The notes beneath the pieces are model-generated. The model was given only the letters and a program-made list of their open reading frames with translations, ran no database searches and was not told the DNA's origin. Below are positions 55,372 through 64,000 of a stretch of 64,000 nucleotides of DNA, piece by piece (position 1 is the stretch's first letter; each line of letters opens with the position of its first letter). Source of the stretch: Poseidonocella pacifica (lineage in GTDB: Bacteria > Pseudomonadota > Alphaproteobacteria > Rhodobacterales > Rhodobacteraceae); the NCBI RefSeq assembly GCF_900111875.1, contig NZ_FOJU01000007.1, positions 1 to 64,000 of the forward strand. The letters run 5' to 3'. The translations under genes and the position numbers were made by a program.

Positions 55372-57240
55372 ATGACTACGACAGAGGGCACCATCCGGTT
55401 GACCACCGCGCAGGCGATCATTCGCTGGCTCGCCAATCAGTATATCGAGATTGACGGGCAGGAGATGCGCGTTTGCGGGGGCGGCTTCGGCATCTTTGGT
55501 CATGGCAACGTAACGTGTCTGGGAGAGGCGTTGAATCGCGTGCGGGAGGAGTTGCCGCTCTATCGCGGGCAGAATGAGACGAGCATGGGGTTTGCCGCCT
55601 CAGGCTATGCCAAGCAGTGGCTGCGCCAACGCTTCATGTTCTGCACGGCGAGCGCCGGACCGGGCACGGCCAACCTGCTGACGGCTGCCGGGCTGGCCCA
55701 TGCCAACCGCCTTCCGATGCTGATGCTGTGCGGTGATACCTTCATCACGCGTTTGCCCGATCCAGTTCTGCAGCAAATGGAGAACTACTACGATCCCACT
55801 TTCGGGGTGAACGATGCGTTCAAACCGGTCAGCCGTTTCTGGGATCGTATCTGTCACCCGGCGCAAGTGATCCAATCGCTGCCCGCAGCTCTGGCGACCT
55901 TGCTTGATCCTGCTGACTGTGGTCCGGCCTTCATCGGCTTGCCACAGGATGTGCAGGGGTGGACCTTCGACTATCCAGAGAAGTTCTTTGCCAAGAAAGT
56001 GCACCGTATACGCCGCCAATCGCCGGACGCGGATGAGATTGCCGACGCTGTTGCGGCGCTCAAAGCAGCCGAGCGGCCAATGGTCATTGCCGGGGGAGGG
56101 GTGCAGTATTCCCGCGCGGTTGCAGAACTCACCGCCTTTGCCGAAGCGCATCAGATCCCCGTGGTCGAAACAATCGCCGGGCGTGCCAACATGCTGGCAA
56201 CGCATCCGCTCAATATCGGCCCCATCGGTGTTACCGGATCGGATAGCGCGAACGCTATCGCGGAGAAGGCCGATGTGATCCTGGCCGTTGGCACCCGGTT
56301 GCAAGATTTCACCACCGGATCATGGACAGCCTTCGCCAAGGACGCCCAGATTGTCGCGGTCAATGCTGCGCGGCATGACGCGGGCAAACACATGTCCCTG
56401 CCGGTTGTGGGGGATGCGAAATTGTCTCTTGCCGCGCTGTCGGCTGCACTCGACTACACTGCCTCGCAAAGCTGGGTCGCATCTGCCCGCGAAGAGCGCG
56501 CCAAGTGGGACGCGTATGTTGCCGAAAACGTCAAACCCGGCAATCGTCCCAATTCCTATGCGCAGGCGATCGGCGTGGTGAACGATCTTTGCGACCCCCG
56601 CGACCGGGTGGTTGCTGCGGCAGGCGGCCTGCCAGCCGAGGTCACCGCCAACTGGCGCACGCTCGATATCGGTACGGTGGATGTTGAGTTCGGGTTTTCC
56701 TGCATGGGCTATGAGATCGCCGGCGCATGGGGCGCCCGCATCGCGCAGGCCGAACAGGAGCCGGATCAGGATACCATCACCTTCTGCGGCGATGGCTCTT
56801 ACATGATGCTGAACTCGGACATCTATTCCAGCGTTCTGAGCCGCAAGAAATTGATCGTTATGCTGCTCGACAATGGCGGTTTCGCCGTCATCAACAAGCT
56901 GCAGAACAACACTGGCAACGAGAGCTTCAACAACCTGTTGGAGGATTGCCCGACCATCCCCGAACCCTTTGGGGTGGATTTCGTCGCCCATGTGACAGCG
57001 ATGGGGGCCAGTGCGGAGAAAGTCGCCAACCCTGCGGAACTTGGCGAGGCATTCAAACGCGCCAAGGCTTCGGACAAAACCTATGTCATCGTGATGGACG
57101 TCGATGCCTATGAGGGCTGGACAACCGAAGGCCATGCCTGGTGGGAAGTCGGAACACCGCATATCACCGATAGCGATCGGGTGCGGGCGGCTCATGAAGA
57201 TTGGGAATCTTCCCGCAGCAAACAGCGTCGGGGCGTCTGA
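55372..57240 (+). CDS. iolD: 3D-trihydroxycyclohexane-1,2-dione hydrolase (IolD)
   Basis: A ThDP-dependent enzyme of 622 residues that opens the trione ring to 5-deoxyglucuronate. The N-terminal part reads RGQNETSMGFAASGYAKQW, with the ThDP-activating Glu. The C-terminal ThDP motif runs GDGSYMMLNSDIYSSVL to LDNGGFAVINKLQNN. The length and these blocks fit IolD rather than other ThDP enzymes such as acetolactate synthase. It is the first gene of the rightward operon, and iolC overlaps its stop. Confidence 0.95.
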   Translation: MTTTEGTIRLTTAQAIIRWLANQYIEIDGQEMRVCGGGFGIFGHGNVTCLGEALNRVREELPLYRGQNETSMGFAASGYAKQWLRQRFMFCTASAGPGTANLLTAAGLAHANRLPMLMLCGDTFITRLPDPVLQQMENYYDPTFGVNDAFKPVSRFWDRICHPAQVIQSLPAALATLLDPADCGPAFIGLPQDVQGWTFDYPEKFFAKKVHRIRRQSPDADEIADAVAALKAAERPMVIAGGGVQYSRAVAELTAFAEAHQIPVVETIAGRANMLATHPLNIGPIGVTGSDSANAIAEKADVILAVGTRLQDFTTGSWTAFAKDAQIVAVNAARHDAGKHMSLPVVGDAKLSLAALSAALDYTASQSWVASAREERAKWDAYVAENVKPGNRPNSYAQAIGVVNDLCDPRDRVVAAAGGLPAEVTANWRTLDIGTVDVEFGFSCMGYEIAGAWGARIAQAEQEPDQDTITFCGDGSYMMLNSDIYSSVLSRKKLIVMLLDNGGFAVINKLQNNTGNESFNNLLEDCPTIPEPFGVDFVAHVTAMGASAEKVANPAELGEAFKRAKASDKTYVIVMDVDAYEGWTTEGHAWWEVGTPHITDSDRVRAAHEDWESSRSKQRRGV

Positions 57241-58220
57241 TGAGTGCGTTGATCGACGGAATTCGCAAGGGAAACTTCGCGGTCTTCGGCCGCGCGGGAA
57301 TGGACATGTTCGCAGATCCAGAAGGCACGCGCGCCGAGGAAGCAGAAACCTTCCGCGCCGATCTTGGCGGATCATCTGCGAATATTTGCGCAGGACTTTG
57401 CAAGCTGGGGATGCAATCGGCGCTGGTGACCTCTGTATCGGACGATAACGTAGGGCGGTTCTGTACGAACCGGCTGCGCCACTACGGTGTCGATACTCAG
57501 TACTTGAAGGTCCTTGGCGGCGAATACCGTATTTCGCTCGCGGTCTATGAAAGCTGCATCGAGGATTTCCAGCTCACCATCTACCGCAACAACGCGGTGG
57601 ATTTTCAGGTGACCGATGAAGACGTCGACCGGGTGGACTACGCCAGCTTCGGCGCGCTGATCACCGCCGGCACCGTCTTTGCCGCCGAACCCTCACGGTC
57701 CTCCACCTTTCGCGCCTTTGACAATGCCCGAAAGGCGAACTTGCCGGTGATCTTCGACATCGACTATCGCCCCTATAGTTGGCCTTCGGCGGAGGAGGCT
57801 TCCGAGGTGCTGACCCGCGCGGGCGAGCAAAGCGATCTGATCGTCGGCAATGACGAAGAGTTTGGCTTCATGGCGGGCGGCCTCGACAAGGGATTGGACA
57901 AGGCCCGTGAACTCGCCGCCAAGGGCAAGATGGTTATCTACAAAATGGGACAGGAAGGTGCCCTCACGCTCGCCGACGGCGAAGAAATCCGCACCGGTAT
58001 CTATCCCGTCACGGCGATCAAACCCAACGGCGCGGGCGACAGTTTCATGGCCGGTCTGCTGGCGGCCATTGCCGAGGGGCGCCCCCTGAAGGAGGCCGTC
58101 CTGCGCGGCTCTGCCTGCGCCTCCATCGTGGTGAGCCAACCCGGCTGCGCCCCTGCCATGCCCACCACGCCTGAGCTTGATGCCTTTCTGGCAGAGCGCT
58201 CCGGCCCCACGGACGTCTGA
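57240..58220 (+). CDS. iolC: 5-Dehydro-2-deoxygluconokinase (IolC)
   Basis: A 326-residue ribokinase-family kinase. The start MSALIDGIRKGNFAVFGRAGMDMF is typical. The phosphate loop GDSFMAGLLAAIAEG lies within KPNGAGDSFMAG, which holds the catalytic Asp. It phosphorylates 5-dehydro-2-deoxygluconate. The start is inside the iolD stop (TGATG). Confidence 0.93.
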   Translation: MSALIDGIRKGNFAVFGRAGMDMFADPEGTRAEEAETFRADLGGSSANICAGLCKLGMQSALVTSVSDDNVGRFCTNRLRHYGVDTQYLKVLGGEYRISLAVYESCIEDFQLTIYRNNAVDFQVTDEDVDRVDYASFGALITAGTVFAAEPSRSSTFRAFDNARKANLPVIFDIDYRPYSWPSAEEASEVLTRAGEQSDLIVGNDEEFGFMAGGLDKGLDKARELAAKGKMVIYKMGQEGALTLADGEEIRTGIYPVTAIKPNGAGDSFMAGLLAAIAEGRPLKEAVLRGSACASIVVSQPGCAPAMPTTPELDAFLAERSGPTDV

Positions 58221-58233
58221 GAAGGAAACAGAG

Positions 58234-59091
58234 ATGCATATCGCCCCGCATGACAATCAAAACAAACCTATCGTCGATGTCGACCACGATCTCGTTCCGC
58301 TGAACTACTTCAATATCGTGACTCTCAAACAGGGTGAAACCTTCGACTATGCAGTGCCGGGGTATGAAACCTGCGTCGTGCCTGCAACCGGCACAGTCGA
58401 TGTCGATGTCGATGGCGCGGGCTTTGCCAAGCTGGGCAATCGCGGCGTCGATGTGTGGGATGGTGAGCCCGAGGGCGTCTATGTGCCGAGCGGCGCTCAA
58501 ACCCGTCTGACCTGCATCAGCGCCACCGCGGAAGTGTTCATCGCCGGGGCAAAATACGACAAGGTGCTGGAGCCGTTTGACGTCCGCGAAGCCGAGATCG
58601 ACCTTGTGCAATATGGGTCGGACGACACCAAGACCCACCGCAAGATCAAACACATCCTCGGCGGTAACCAACACGACAAGGTAGGCCGCCTGTTGGTGAG
58701 CGAGCTTTATACGGTCGGGGCAGGGGGCTGGTCTGGCTTTCCCTCACACAAGCACGACACGGATCGGTACGATGACAATGGCGAGTTGATCGAGACGCGC
58801 CATGACGAGACCTATAATTTCCGGTTCAGGCCGAACAAGGGGTCGGGCCTGCAGATGCTGCAACGAGAAGACAACGAGGCGGGCGATGCCTATCACATCA
58901 TGGACCGCTCCACGATCCTGATTGACAAGGGCTATCACCCTTGCTGCGCGCTTCCCGGCTATGAGATGTACTACTTCACCATCCTCGGCGGGCTCTCGCA
59001 GCGCTCTCTCAAGCAGTATTTTCAGCCAACCCACGCCGAGCAACTCCATACGATCCCGGGGATCATGGATATGGTGGCCAAGTTCAAATGA
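58234..59091 (+). CDS. iolB: 5-Deoxy-glucuronate isomerase (IolB)
   Basis: A 285-residue cupin enzyme that isomerises 5-deoxyglucuronate to 5-dehydro-2-deoxygluconate. Metal-binding His residues appear in GFPSHKHDTD with a Glu in ETRHDETYNFRF, as in the family. ATG 58234 (MHIAPHDNQN) follows GAAGGAAACAG. It precedes the aldolase with a 4-bp overlap. Confidence 0.93.
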   Translation: MHIAPHDNQNKPIVDVDHDLVPLNYFNIVTLKQGETFDYAVPGYETCVVPATGTVDVDVDGAGFAKLGNRGVDVWDGEPEGVYVPSGAQTRLTCISATAEVFIAGAKYDKVLEPFDVREAEIDLVQYGSDDTKTHRKIKHILGGNQHDKVGRLLVSELYTVGAGGWSGFPSHKHDTDRYDDNGELIETRHDETYNFRFRPNKGSGLQMLQREDNEAGDAYHIMDRSTILIDKGYHPCCALPGYEMYYFTILGGLSQRSLKQYFQPTHAEQLHTIPGIMDMVAKFK

Positions 59092-59918
59092 CCTTGGTAA
59101 CGCTCAAAGATGTCCTGCAGCCGGCGCTCCGCGACGGTTATGCCGTTGCCGGGCTCGTGACGCTGGGGTGGGAGGACATGCGGGCCTACGTGGCCGCCGC
59201 AGAAGCCGAGGGCTGTCCCGTGATCCTGCAGGCCGGGCCTTCGTGCCGCGAACACACGCCGCTGCCCGTTTTGGGCGCGATGTTTCGAAATCTGGCGGAG
59301 GGCGCGTCGGTGCCGGTCGTGGCGCATCTGGATCACGGTTATACTGCTGAAGACTGCCGTATCGCCATCGACAGCGGTTTCACCTCGGTAATGTTCGATG
59401 GTTCGCGCAAACCGCTGGCTGAGAACATCGAAGAAACCACGGCCATCGCCGCCATGGCTCACGCCGCGGGCGTGTCCTGCGAGGGCGAGATCGGCTTTGT
59501 CGGGTATTCCGGCGGCGAGAATTCCGCCGGAACCGACCCGGAAGAAGCTGCTCGGTTTGCACGTGAAACCGGTGTCGATGCGATGGCTATCTCAGTCGGC
59601 AACGTGCACCTTCAGCAAGATAAACAAGGGGGTCTTGATGAGGCCCGCATTCGCGCCATCGAAGCGGTTACCGAAGTGCCGCTGGTGATCCACGGCGGTT
59701 CAGGTGTTCCGGTCGCGCAGCGCAGTGCGTTGGCGCGGGGATCGGCGATCTGCAAATTCAACATCGGAACTGAGTTGCGCATGGCGTTCGGACAGGCTCT
59801 GAGGAAGGCCGTGGATCGCGACCCCAACCGCTTCGACCGCGTTCAGATCCTCAAAGAAACTCATGACCCGCTGGTCGCGGCGACCCGCACCGTGCTGCGC
59901 GCTTTCAAAAGCGTTTGA
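59088..59918 (+). CDS. Class II aldolase, IolJ-like
   Basis: A 276-residue class II fructose-bisphosphate-aldolase-family protein. Zinc ligands are HLDHGYTAED, EGEIGFVGYS (Glu), HLQQD (VGNVHLQQD) and HGGSGVPV. In this position after iolB it most likely cleaves 2-deoxy-5-keto-gluconate 6-phosphate to malonic semialdehyde and dihydroxyacetone phosphate (IolJ role). No iolA-type dehydrogenase is in the window. Confidence 0.85.
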   Translation: MTLVTLKDVLQPALRDGYAVAGLVTLGWEDMRAYVAAAEAEGCPVILQAGPSCREHTPLPVLGAMFRNLAEGASVPVVAHLDHGYTAEDCRIAIDSGFTSVMFDGSRKPLAENIEETTAIAAMAHAAGVSCEGEIGFVGYSGGENSAGTDPEEAARFARETGVDAMAISVGNVHLQQDKQGGLDEARIRAIEAVTEVPLVIHGGSGVPVAQRSALARGSAICKFNIGTELRMAFGQALRKAVDRDPNRFDRVQILKETHDPLVAATRTVLRAFKSV

Positions 59919-60202
59919 ATGACGAGCATCCAGCAGGGGCGACCCTCATGTTCGAGTTGGTCCGTTTTCCCGCTCTACATCCGGATCGGCCGTACCGAGC
60001 AATCGCCCTGGCGCGCATAACCGGTCACTGAGACGAGAGGTAAGGCCACGTTCGCGCTGCTGGCCCCCCTGATACCGGCGCCTATACCGGAACGATCCAT
60101 CGTTTTCTGCGTTGTACGTAGAATGCGCCGGGAGGCTGATGTCCGAAGCGTGCGTTCCATGAACTTCAATCAGCCGAACCCTTGCAAACGAGGTACATCC
60201 AC

Positions 60203-60745
60203 GTGTTTCATCCCAACGACTTTCTCGATCTGATACTTCGTTCGACAGCTTTGTCGGCTATCGCCGTTTGCTGGGTCGTGGTCGTTGTACGGGTGGTTGG
60301 TTTGCGGGCCTTCTCGAAAATGACGGCATTCGATTTTGTCGTGACCGTTTCAATCGGCTCCCTGCTCGCTGGTGCAAGCCAAGCGACGAGCTGGACCGGA
60401 TTTTCGCAGGCGACGCTCGCCATGGCAAGTCTCTTGGGGTTTCAGTTCATCGTTGCCAAGTTACGGCGAAAATCCGAGCGCTTTGCCGATGTGGTGCAAA
60501 ATTCGCCTGTCCTGCTGATGCGAGAGGGAGAGATTGACTACGACGCACTTCAGGCCACTCGGGTCGCGAAAGAAGATCTCCTCGCGAAGCTCAGGGAAGC
60601 CAACGTGCTCGATTTCGCCGAGGTTCGCGCAGTGGTTCTGGAGACTACCGGCGATATTTCGGTCCTTCATGGAGATCGGCTCCAAGACCGCCTTATCGAC
60701 GATGTGCAGCATGTGTCTGCACGGGGCCCGTCGTCGGCGCTCTGA
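60203..60745 (+). CDS. DUF421 membrane protein (YetF/YrbG-like)
   Basis: A 180-residue protein with two or three N-terminal membrane helices and a small C-terminal domain containing SVLHGDRLQDRL. The fold block VVGLRAFSKMTAFDFVVTVSIGS is characteristic of DUF421. The function is not known. The start is uncertain: a TTG at 60182 and a GTG at 60203 are in frame, and I prefer 60203, which follows GAGG. The preceding 284 bp back to the aldolase show no gene. Confidence 0.75.
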   Translation: MFHPNDFLDLILRSTALSAIAVCWVVVVVRVVGLRAFSKMTAFDFVVTVSIGSLLAGASQATSWTGFSQATLAMASLLGFQFIVAKLRRKSERFADVVQNSPVLLMREGEIDYDALQATRVAKEDLLAKLREANVLDFAEVRAVVLETTGDISVLHGDRLQDRLIDDVQHVSARGPSSAL

Positions 60746-61254
60746 CGGACCGGCCTTCTAGGCGATCTCCGTTTGAGGTAAGAACGACAAGACCCTCGCG
60801 TATTGAGAACATATCCGGTCCGTGTCCGCCCGAGCATTGCGCGGGGACCAAAAACCCACTCAGATCCACCACCGCACGCTCAGGCTTTCGGCCCTCGTCG
60901 CCCTTTCTAAAGGTGGATTGGCGGATTTGTGCATCTCAACGCCTCCCGCTGCAAATGCCTGGCGTTGGTCCCGCCGGTTTTAGTGACGCGCTAGAGGTAA
61001 TTTCGGACTATCCCGGTTTGGAGAAGCTGGCTTGACTCGAACTGCCCTGTCTGGATCAGGCCGGGGGGCCGGCTGGCTAAGGTCTCCGCGACGCCGAATG
61101 CCTTCACCCAACTGGCCAGAGACTAACATAGGTCAGTGCCGACAGATGGCACCTGACCTACAAGTTGAGGTCGTCCGATTGCGCGGGCCTTCCAAACCGA
61201 GGGCCTGCTGACAAGCGTAGACGACAGACCTGCCAGCATTATGGAGCCCCCGAG
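60746..61254. other. Intergenic stretch without recognised gene
   Basis: These 509 bp hold no ORF with a recognisable protein and no clear RNA. Short hypothetical frames exist in it but look like chance frames. It lies between the DUF421 gene and two small unknown genes. Confidence 0.5.
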
Positions 61255-61569
61255 ATGAACATGCGGTCATCCAGATCGACGGTGACGTTCTCAAACGCGT
61301 TTTCCCTCTTGGGCTATAGGGGTCAGTTGCCTGCTGGCGATTACGACGTTCTGGTTGAAGAAGAACTTCTTCAGGGGCTCACCTTCGAAGCGTTTCGACG
61401 GACGGCGACATACCTGCTCGTGCTCGGCGCGGGCGGACGGACGGGCCGATGCGAAATGCGCGCCACATGCGAAAGCGACCTGAACGAGGCGCTGAGCCGG
61501 GACCGGGCCGCTTCCCGAAGCAAAAATGATAGCGAAGCGGCGCTCTCTCCGCTGGAGGACTTGAAATGA
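61255..61569 (+). CDS. Small hypothetical protein
   Basis: A 104-residue soluble protein starting MNMRSSRSTVTFSNAFSLLG. It has a short beta-rich segment (LPAGDYDVLVEEELLQGLTF) found in several unannotated alphaproteobacterial proteins as far as I recall. Its stop overlaps the next start (ATGA), so the two form a small operon. No function is proposed. Confidence 0.6.
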   Translation: MNMRSSRSTVTFSNAFSLLGYRGQLPAGDYDVLVEEELLQGLTFEAFRRTATYLLVLGAGGRTGRCEMRATCESDLNEALSRDRAASRSKNDSEAALSPLEDLK

Positions 61570-61919
61570 ATACTCCCGAATGGCTCAAACCCGGAATCTA
61601 CGGCGCTGTGATTGGCGCTGCCTTCGTCGGCGTGGTCGGATTTTCCTGGGGCGGCTGGATGACAGGCGGCGGCGCGAACAAGATGGCGAGCGAGATGGCG
61701 CATGACGAAGTCATTCTGGCCATGGTGCCGGTCTGTCTGGATATGGCGCGTGTGGATCCAAACCGGACCACGCACCTCAACGCTATTCGTGAGGCATCAT
61801 CCTTCAAGCGCCGTGATGCTGTGATGGCGGCTGGCTGGGCAACGATGCCCGGAGCGGACTCGCCAAACCGCGATCTTGCGCAGGCCTGTATCGAAGGTCT
61901 GAATCTGGATGCGTCCTAA
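61566..61919 (+). CDS. Small hypothetical membrane-anchored protein
   Basis: A 117-residue protein with one N-terminal hydrophobic segment (YGAVIGAAFVGVVGFSWGGWM) and a soluble Asp-containing tail with two Cys residues (VPVCLDMARVD and AQACIEGLN). It is co-translated with the preceding small gene. The family is unknown to me. Confidence 0.65.
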   Translation: MNTPEWLKPGIYGAVIGAAFVGVVGFSWGGWMTGGGANKMASEMAHDEVILAMVPVCLDMARVDPNRTTHLNAIREASSFKRRDAVMAAGWATMPGADSPNRDLAQACIEGLNLDAS

Positions 61920-62124
61920 GGCATCTTTCTAAGTCGCCAGCCGCGACGACACTCGTCTCAGCTTAACTGACCCTGCCGCCGCCCTCGGGCGATCCGTTGT
62001 CCGCGCGGTGTGCACATTGGGACCATACATGGAACTGGAAAAACAGATTTCTCTGATGAACAGAACACCGACCGCTCGCCCGGCACCCCGTCAGGGGCCC
62101 GAGGTTCAAGGCAATCATCCTCGA

Positions 62125-63219
62125 ATGAACTCTGGCCCTGTGCCTACGGCAACTATCTATTGCGAGGGTAATTTTAGTCAGATCGACGGCAAGACCGCAA
62201 ACGGCTTGGTGCGTCACTCACAGGCTTACCGTATCGCCTCCGTGATCGACAGCACCCTTGACGGTCGCGATAGCGGTGAGGTCCTTGGCGAAATAGCCAA
62301 CGGCATACCCGTCCTCGCAAACCTTGCGATGGCCGCCGCGCTGCACAAAGACCTCCCGGATACTTTGATCTATGGGATGGCGCCTTCAAACGGCAAGCTC
62401 TCGGCAAAAGATCGGAGCGTCGTTCTTGACGCCATTGCCTATGGGATGAACATCGTCAGCGGTTTGCACGAGTATCTCGGTGACGATCCCGAAATCGCTG
62501 CCGCCGCCAAATCTTTTGACGTGACCATCCGCGATATTCGTAAACCCCGTGCCAGCAAGGATATGCGCCTGTTTGATGGCAGCGTGGCGGAGGTGGAAGC
62601 GATCCGTATCGCCGTCTTGGGTACGGATTGCGCTATCGGGAAGCGGACCACCGCAACCGTACTGGCAAAAGCCTTGAATGCGAGGGGGATCAAAACGGTG
62701 CTTGTCGGCACCGGACAGACAGGTCTCATGCAAGGCGCGAAATATGGCATCGCCATGGACGCTGTGCCGCCCCAATTCTGCTGCGGAGAGTTGGAACGCG
62801 TCGTGGTCGCGGCATGGGAAGGCGAACGGCCCGATGTCATCCTCATCGAAGGTCAGGGCGCGCTCAGCCATCCGGCATTTTGTACCTCCGCGTTTATCCT
62901 GCGTGGCTGCCAACCCCATGCCGTGATCCTGCAACACGCGCCCAAGCGGAGCCATCGGTGCGATTTTCCTGATATGGCAATGCCTGTCCCGAAGAGCGAG
63001 ATCAGCCTGATCGAAGCCTTTGCCGATACAAAGGTGATTGGCGTCACGATAAATCACGAGGGCATGAACCTGCCCGACGTCGACACGGCCATCAGGGTGT
63101 ATTCGCACGACCTCGGCCTGCCTGTCACCGATGCTCTTCTGTGTCCTGCCGAAAACCTCGTTTCGATGGTTCTGAGCGCTTATCCAAAGCTTAGCGCTCT
63201 TCCCGTCGTGGCGGCGTAG
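62125..63219 (+). CDS. DUF1611 protein, DgcN-like
   Basis: A 364-residue protein starting MNSGPVPTATIYCEGNF. An N-terminal domain carries GKTANGLVRHSQAYRI, and a C-terminal P-loop domain has a Walker A (GTDCAIGKRTT) and VGTGQTGLMQG. DgcN, an N-acetyltransferase of D-glutamate catabolism, belongs to this DUF1611 family. Earlier in-frame starts (62008, 62029, 62056) add residues without similarity, so 62125 is preferred. Its stop is two bases before the racemase reading begins, so the two are coupled. Confidence 0.75.
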   Translation: MNSGPVPTATIYCEGNFSQIDGKTANGLVRHSQAYRIASVIDSTLDGRDSGEVLGEIANGIPVLANLAMAAALHKDLPDTLIYGMAPSNGKLSAKDRSVVLDAIAYGMNIVSGLHEYLGDDPEIAAAAKSFDVTIRDIRKPRASKDMRLFDGSVAEVEAIRIAVLGTDCAIGKRTTATVLAKALNARGIKTVLVGTGQTGLMQGAKYGIAMDAVPPQFCCGELERVVVAAWEGERPDVILIEGQGALSHPAFCTSAFILRGCQPHAVILQHAPKRSHRCDFPDMAMPVPKSEISLIEAFADTKVIGVTINHEGMNLPDVDTAIRVYSHDLGLPVTDALLCPAENLVSMVLSAYPKLSALPVVAA

Positions 63220-63221
63220 AG

Positions 63222-64000
63222 ATCGCTCCGCGCATTGAAATCGACCTGGGAAAGATCCGTGAGAATACGCGCTTTCTGGTGGATGCGCTGAGGGCAAAGG
63301 GGATCCGCGTAGCGGGTGTGACCAAGGCCGTATGCGGTGATCCGGCGGTTGCCGGAGCGATGCAGCAGGGCGGCGTTTCCTTGCTTGCCGATGCGCGAAT
63401 TTCGAATGTCGCGCGCCTGCGCAGCGCTGGGATCACGTGCCCGATCGAACTGATCCGCTCTCCCATGCCAAGCGAAGTAGACCGCGTCGTGGAAACGTGT
63501 GCGGCAAGCTACAATACCGAAATGGAGGTGATCGCTGATCTCTCTGCCTCTGCGCTCCGCGCGGGAAAGGTGCACGGCGTGATCCTCATGGTCGAAATGG
63601 GAGATATGCGCGACGGGATATGTCCCCATGAACTTGGTCGCTACGTATCATTGGTCGCCCATCTTCCCGGCGTGGCTCTATCCGGTATCGGGGCAAACTT
63701 CGCGTGTTTGGGCAATGTCTCACCGGATGATGAAGCCATGGCGGCATTCTCCGACCTTGTGAAAGACATCGAAATTGATGCGCCGCCTCTGAAAGCCGTC
63801 TCCGGAGGAGGTTCGGCAAATCTACCTTGGGCTTTTGCCTCCGGGACAAAGGGGCGCGTCAACGAATTGCGATTGGGCGAGGCTATTCTGCTGGGTACAG
63901 ATCCCGTGTCGGGCGATCCAATAGACGGGCTTCATACCGACGCATTTAGGTTGGTGGCCGAGGTGATCGAGGCAAACTGCAAGACTGGGCACGCAGGTCC
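63222..64000 (+). CDS. Alanine/ornithine racemase-family PLP enzyme, 3' end outside window
   Basis: The frame reads PRIEIDLGKIRENTRFLVDAL, then GVTKAVCGDPAVAGAM with the PLP lysine in VTKAV, and runs off the window open. The motifs fit the alanine/ornithine racemase family of PLP enzymes. The start is unclear: an in-frame TAG at 63192 is the upstream limit and no ATG, GTG or TTG lies between it and the conserved block. ATC at 63222 would give MAPRIEIDLG, matching homologue starts in memory; ATT at 63234 is another option. It could use a rare start or contain a sequencing error. Coupling with the DUF1611 gene suggests a shared D-amino acid or ornithine pathway. Confidence 0.72.
   Translation, partial: MAPRIEIDLGKIRENTRFLVDALRAKGIRVAGVTKAVCGDPAVAGAMQQGGVSLLADARISNVARLRSAGITCPIELIRSPMPSEVDRVVETCAASYNTEMEVIADLSASALRAGKVHGVILMVEMGDMRDGICPHELGRYVSLVAHLPGVALSGIGANFACLGNVSPDDEAMAAFSDLVKDIEIDAPPLKAVSGGGSANLPWAFASGTKGRVNELRLGEAILLGTDPVSGDPIDGLHTDAFRLVAEVIEANCKTGHAG

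Noticed and set aside
55249-55503. 85-residue N-terminal extension of the second Gfo/Idh gene
   Set aside because: It would overlap iolD and include the operator palindrome; the Rossmann motif begins right after ATG 55248.

Overview
The window looks like chromosome from an alphaproteobacterium of the Roseobacter/Rhodobacteraceae type. The evidence is its GC-rich codon use, a ScfR-type short-chain acyl regulator, a tripartite tricarboxylate transporter, an IatA/FrcA-like inositol ABC transporter, the block SPOR lipoprotein-dacC-tmk-holB-tatD-MBL hydrolase, and lipA next to oxyR/katA. No 16S gene is present, so the assignment rests on gene content.

Positions 1-17,030 form an oxalate/C1 region. 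Leftward genes are the first codons of a succinate- or malate-CoA ligase beta subunit and an isochorismatase-fold hydrolase. Rightward genes are a GntR regulator, oxalyl-CoA decarboxylase (oxc), formyl-CoA:oxalate CoA-transferase (frc), a formyltransferase resembling the 10-formyl-THF hydrolase domain of ALDH1L1, formate-THF ligase (fhs), a Usp protein and a TctCBA importer. A ScfR-like regulator then faces a PanE2-type reductase (predicted oxalyl-CoA reductase), glyA and a serine-glyoxylate aminotransferase. Together these could import oxalate, activate it, burn part of it to formate and CO2, and assimilate the rest as glyoxylate, glycine and serine.

Positions 17,179-36,814 are mostly housekeeping: katA/oxyR, lipA, an RND efflux pump with its adaptor, a YfgM-like protein, bamB, der, a fatty acid desaturase, tRNA-Val(TAC), an AEC transporter, and a tightly overlapping leftward operon for DNA replication, cell wall and hydrolase functions.

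Positions 37,057-44,412 are an integrated mobilizable element of about 7.4 kb. It sits in the 3' end of tRNA-Ser(TGA) and is bounded by a 15-bp direct repeat. It carries a tyrosine integrase, a two-helix membrane protein resembling immune-effector membrane modules, a MobA/MobL relaxase with a small membrane-protein gene nested in another frame, an RSF1010-like oriT candidate, a MobC-position gene, a DUF3987 replication-type protein, and a two-gene module (unknown protein plus HTH-M78 metallopeptidase) that looks like a toxin-antitoxin or defence pair. Scars of a serine recombinase and an IS21 helper gene follow its right end.

Positions 44,919-47,829 hold a DegT-family aminotransferase and a divergent qorB-like/hxlR pair. 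Positions 47,928-59,918 form a myo-inositol locus: an ABC importer, a LacI regulator, two Gfo/Idh/MocA dehydrogenases, iolE, iolD, iolC, iolB and an iolJ-like aldolase. Two copies of the same palindrome, TGCAACCGGTTGCA, lie in its two divergent promoter regions and are the probable operators of the LacI protein. The right end has a DUF421 protein, two small unknown proteins, a DUF1611 (DgcN-like) protein and a PLP racemase that runs off the window and has no ordinary start codon.
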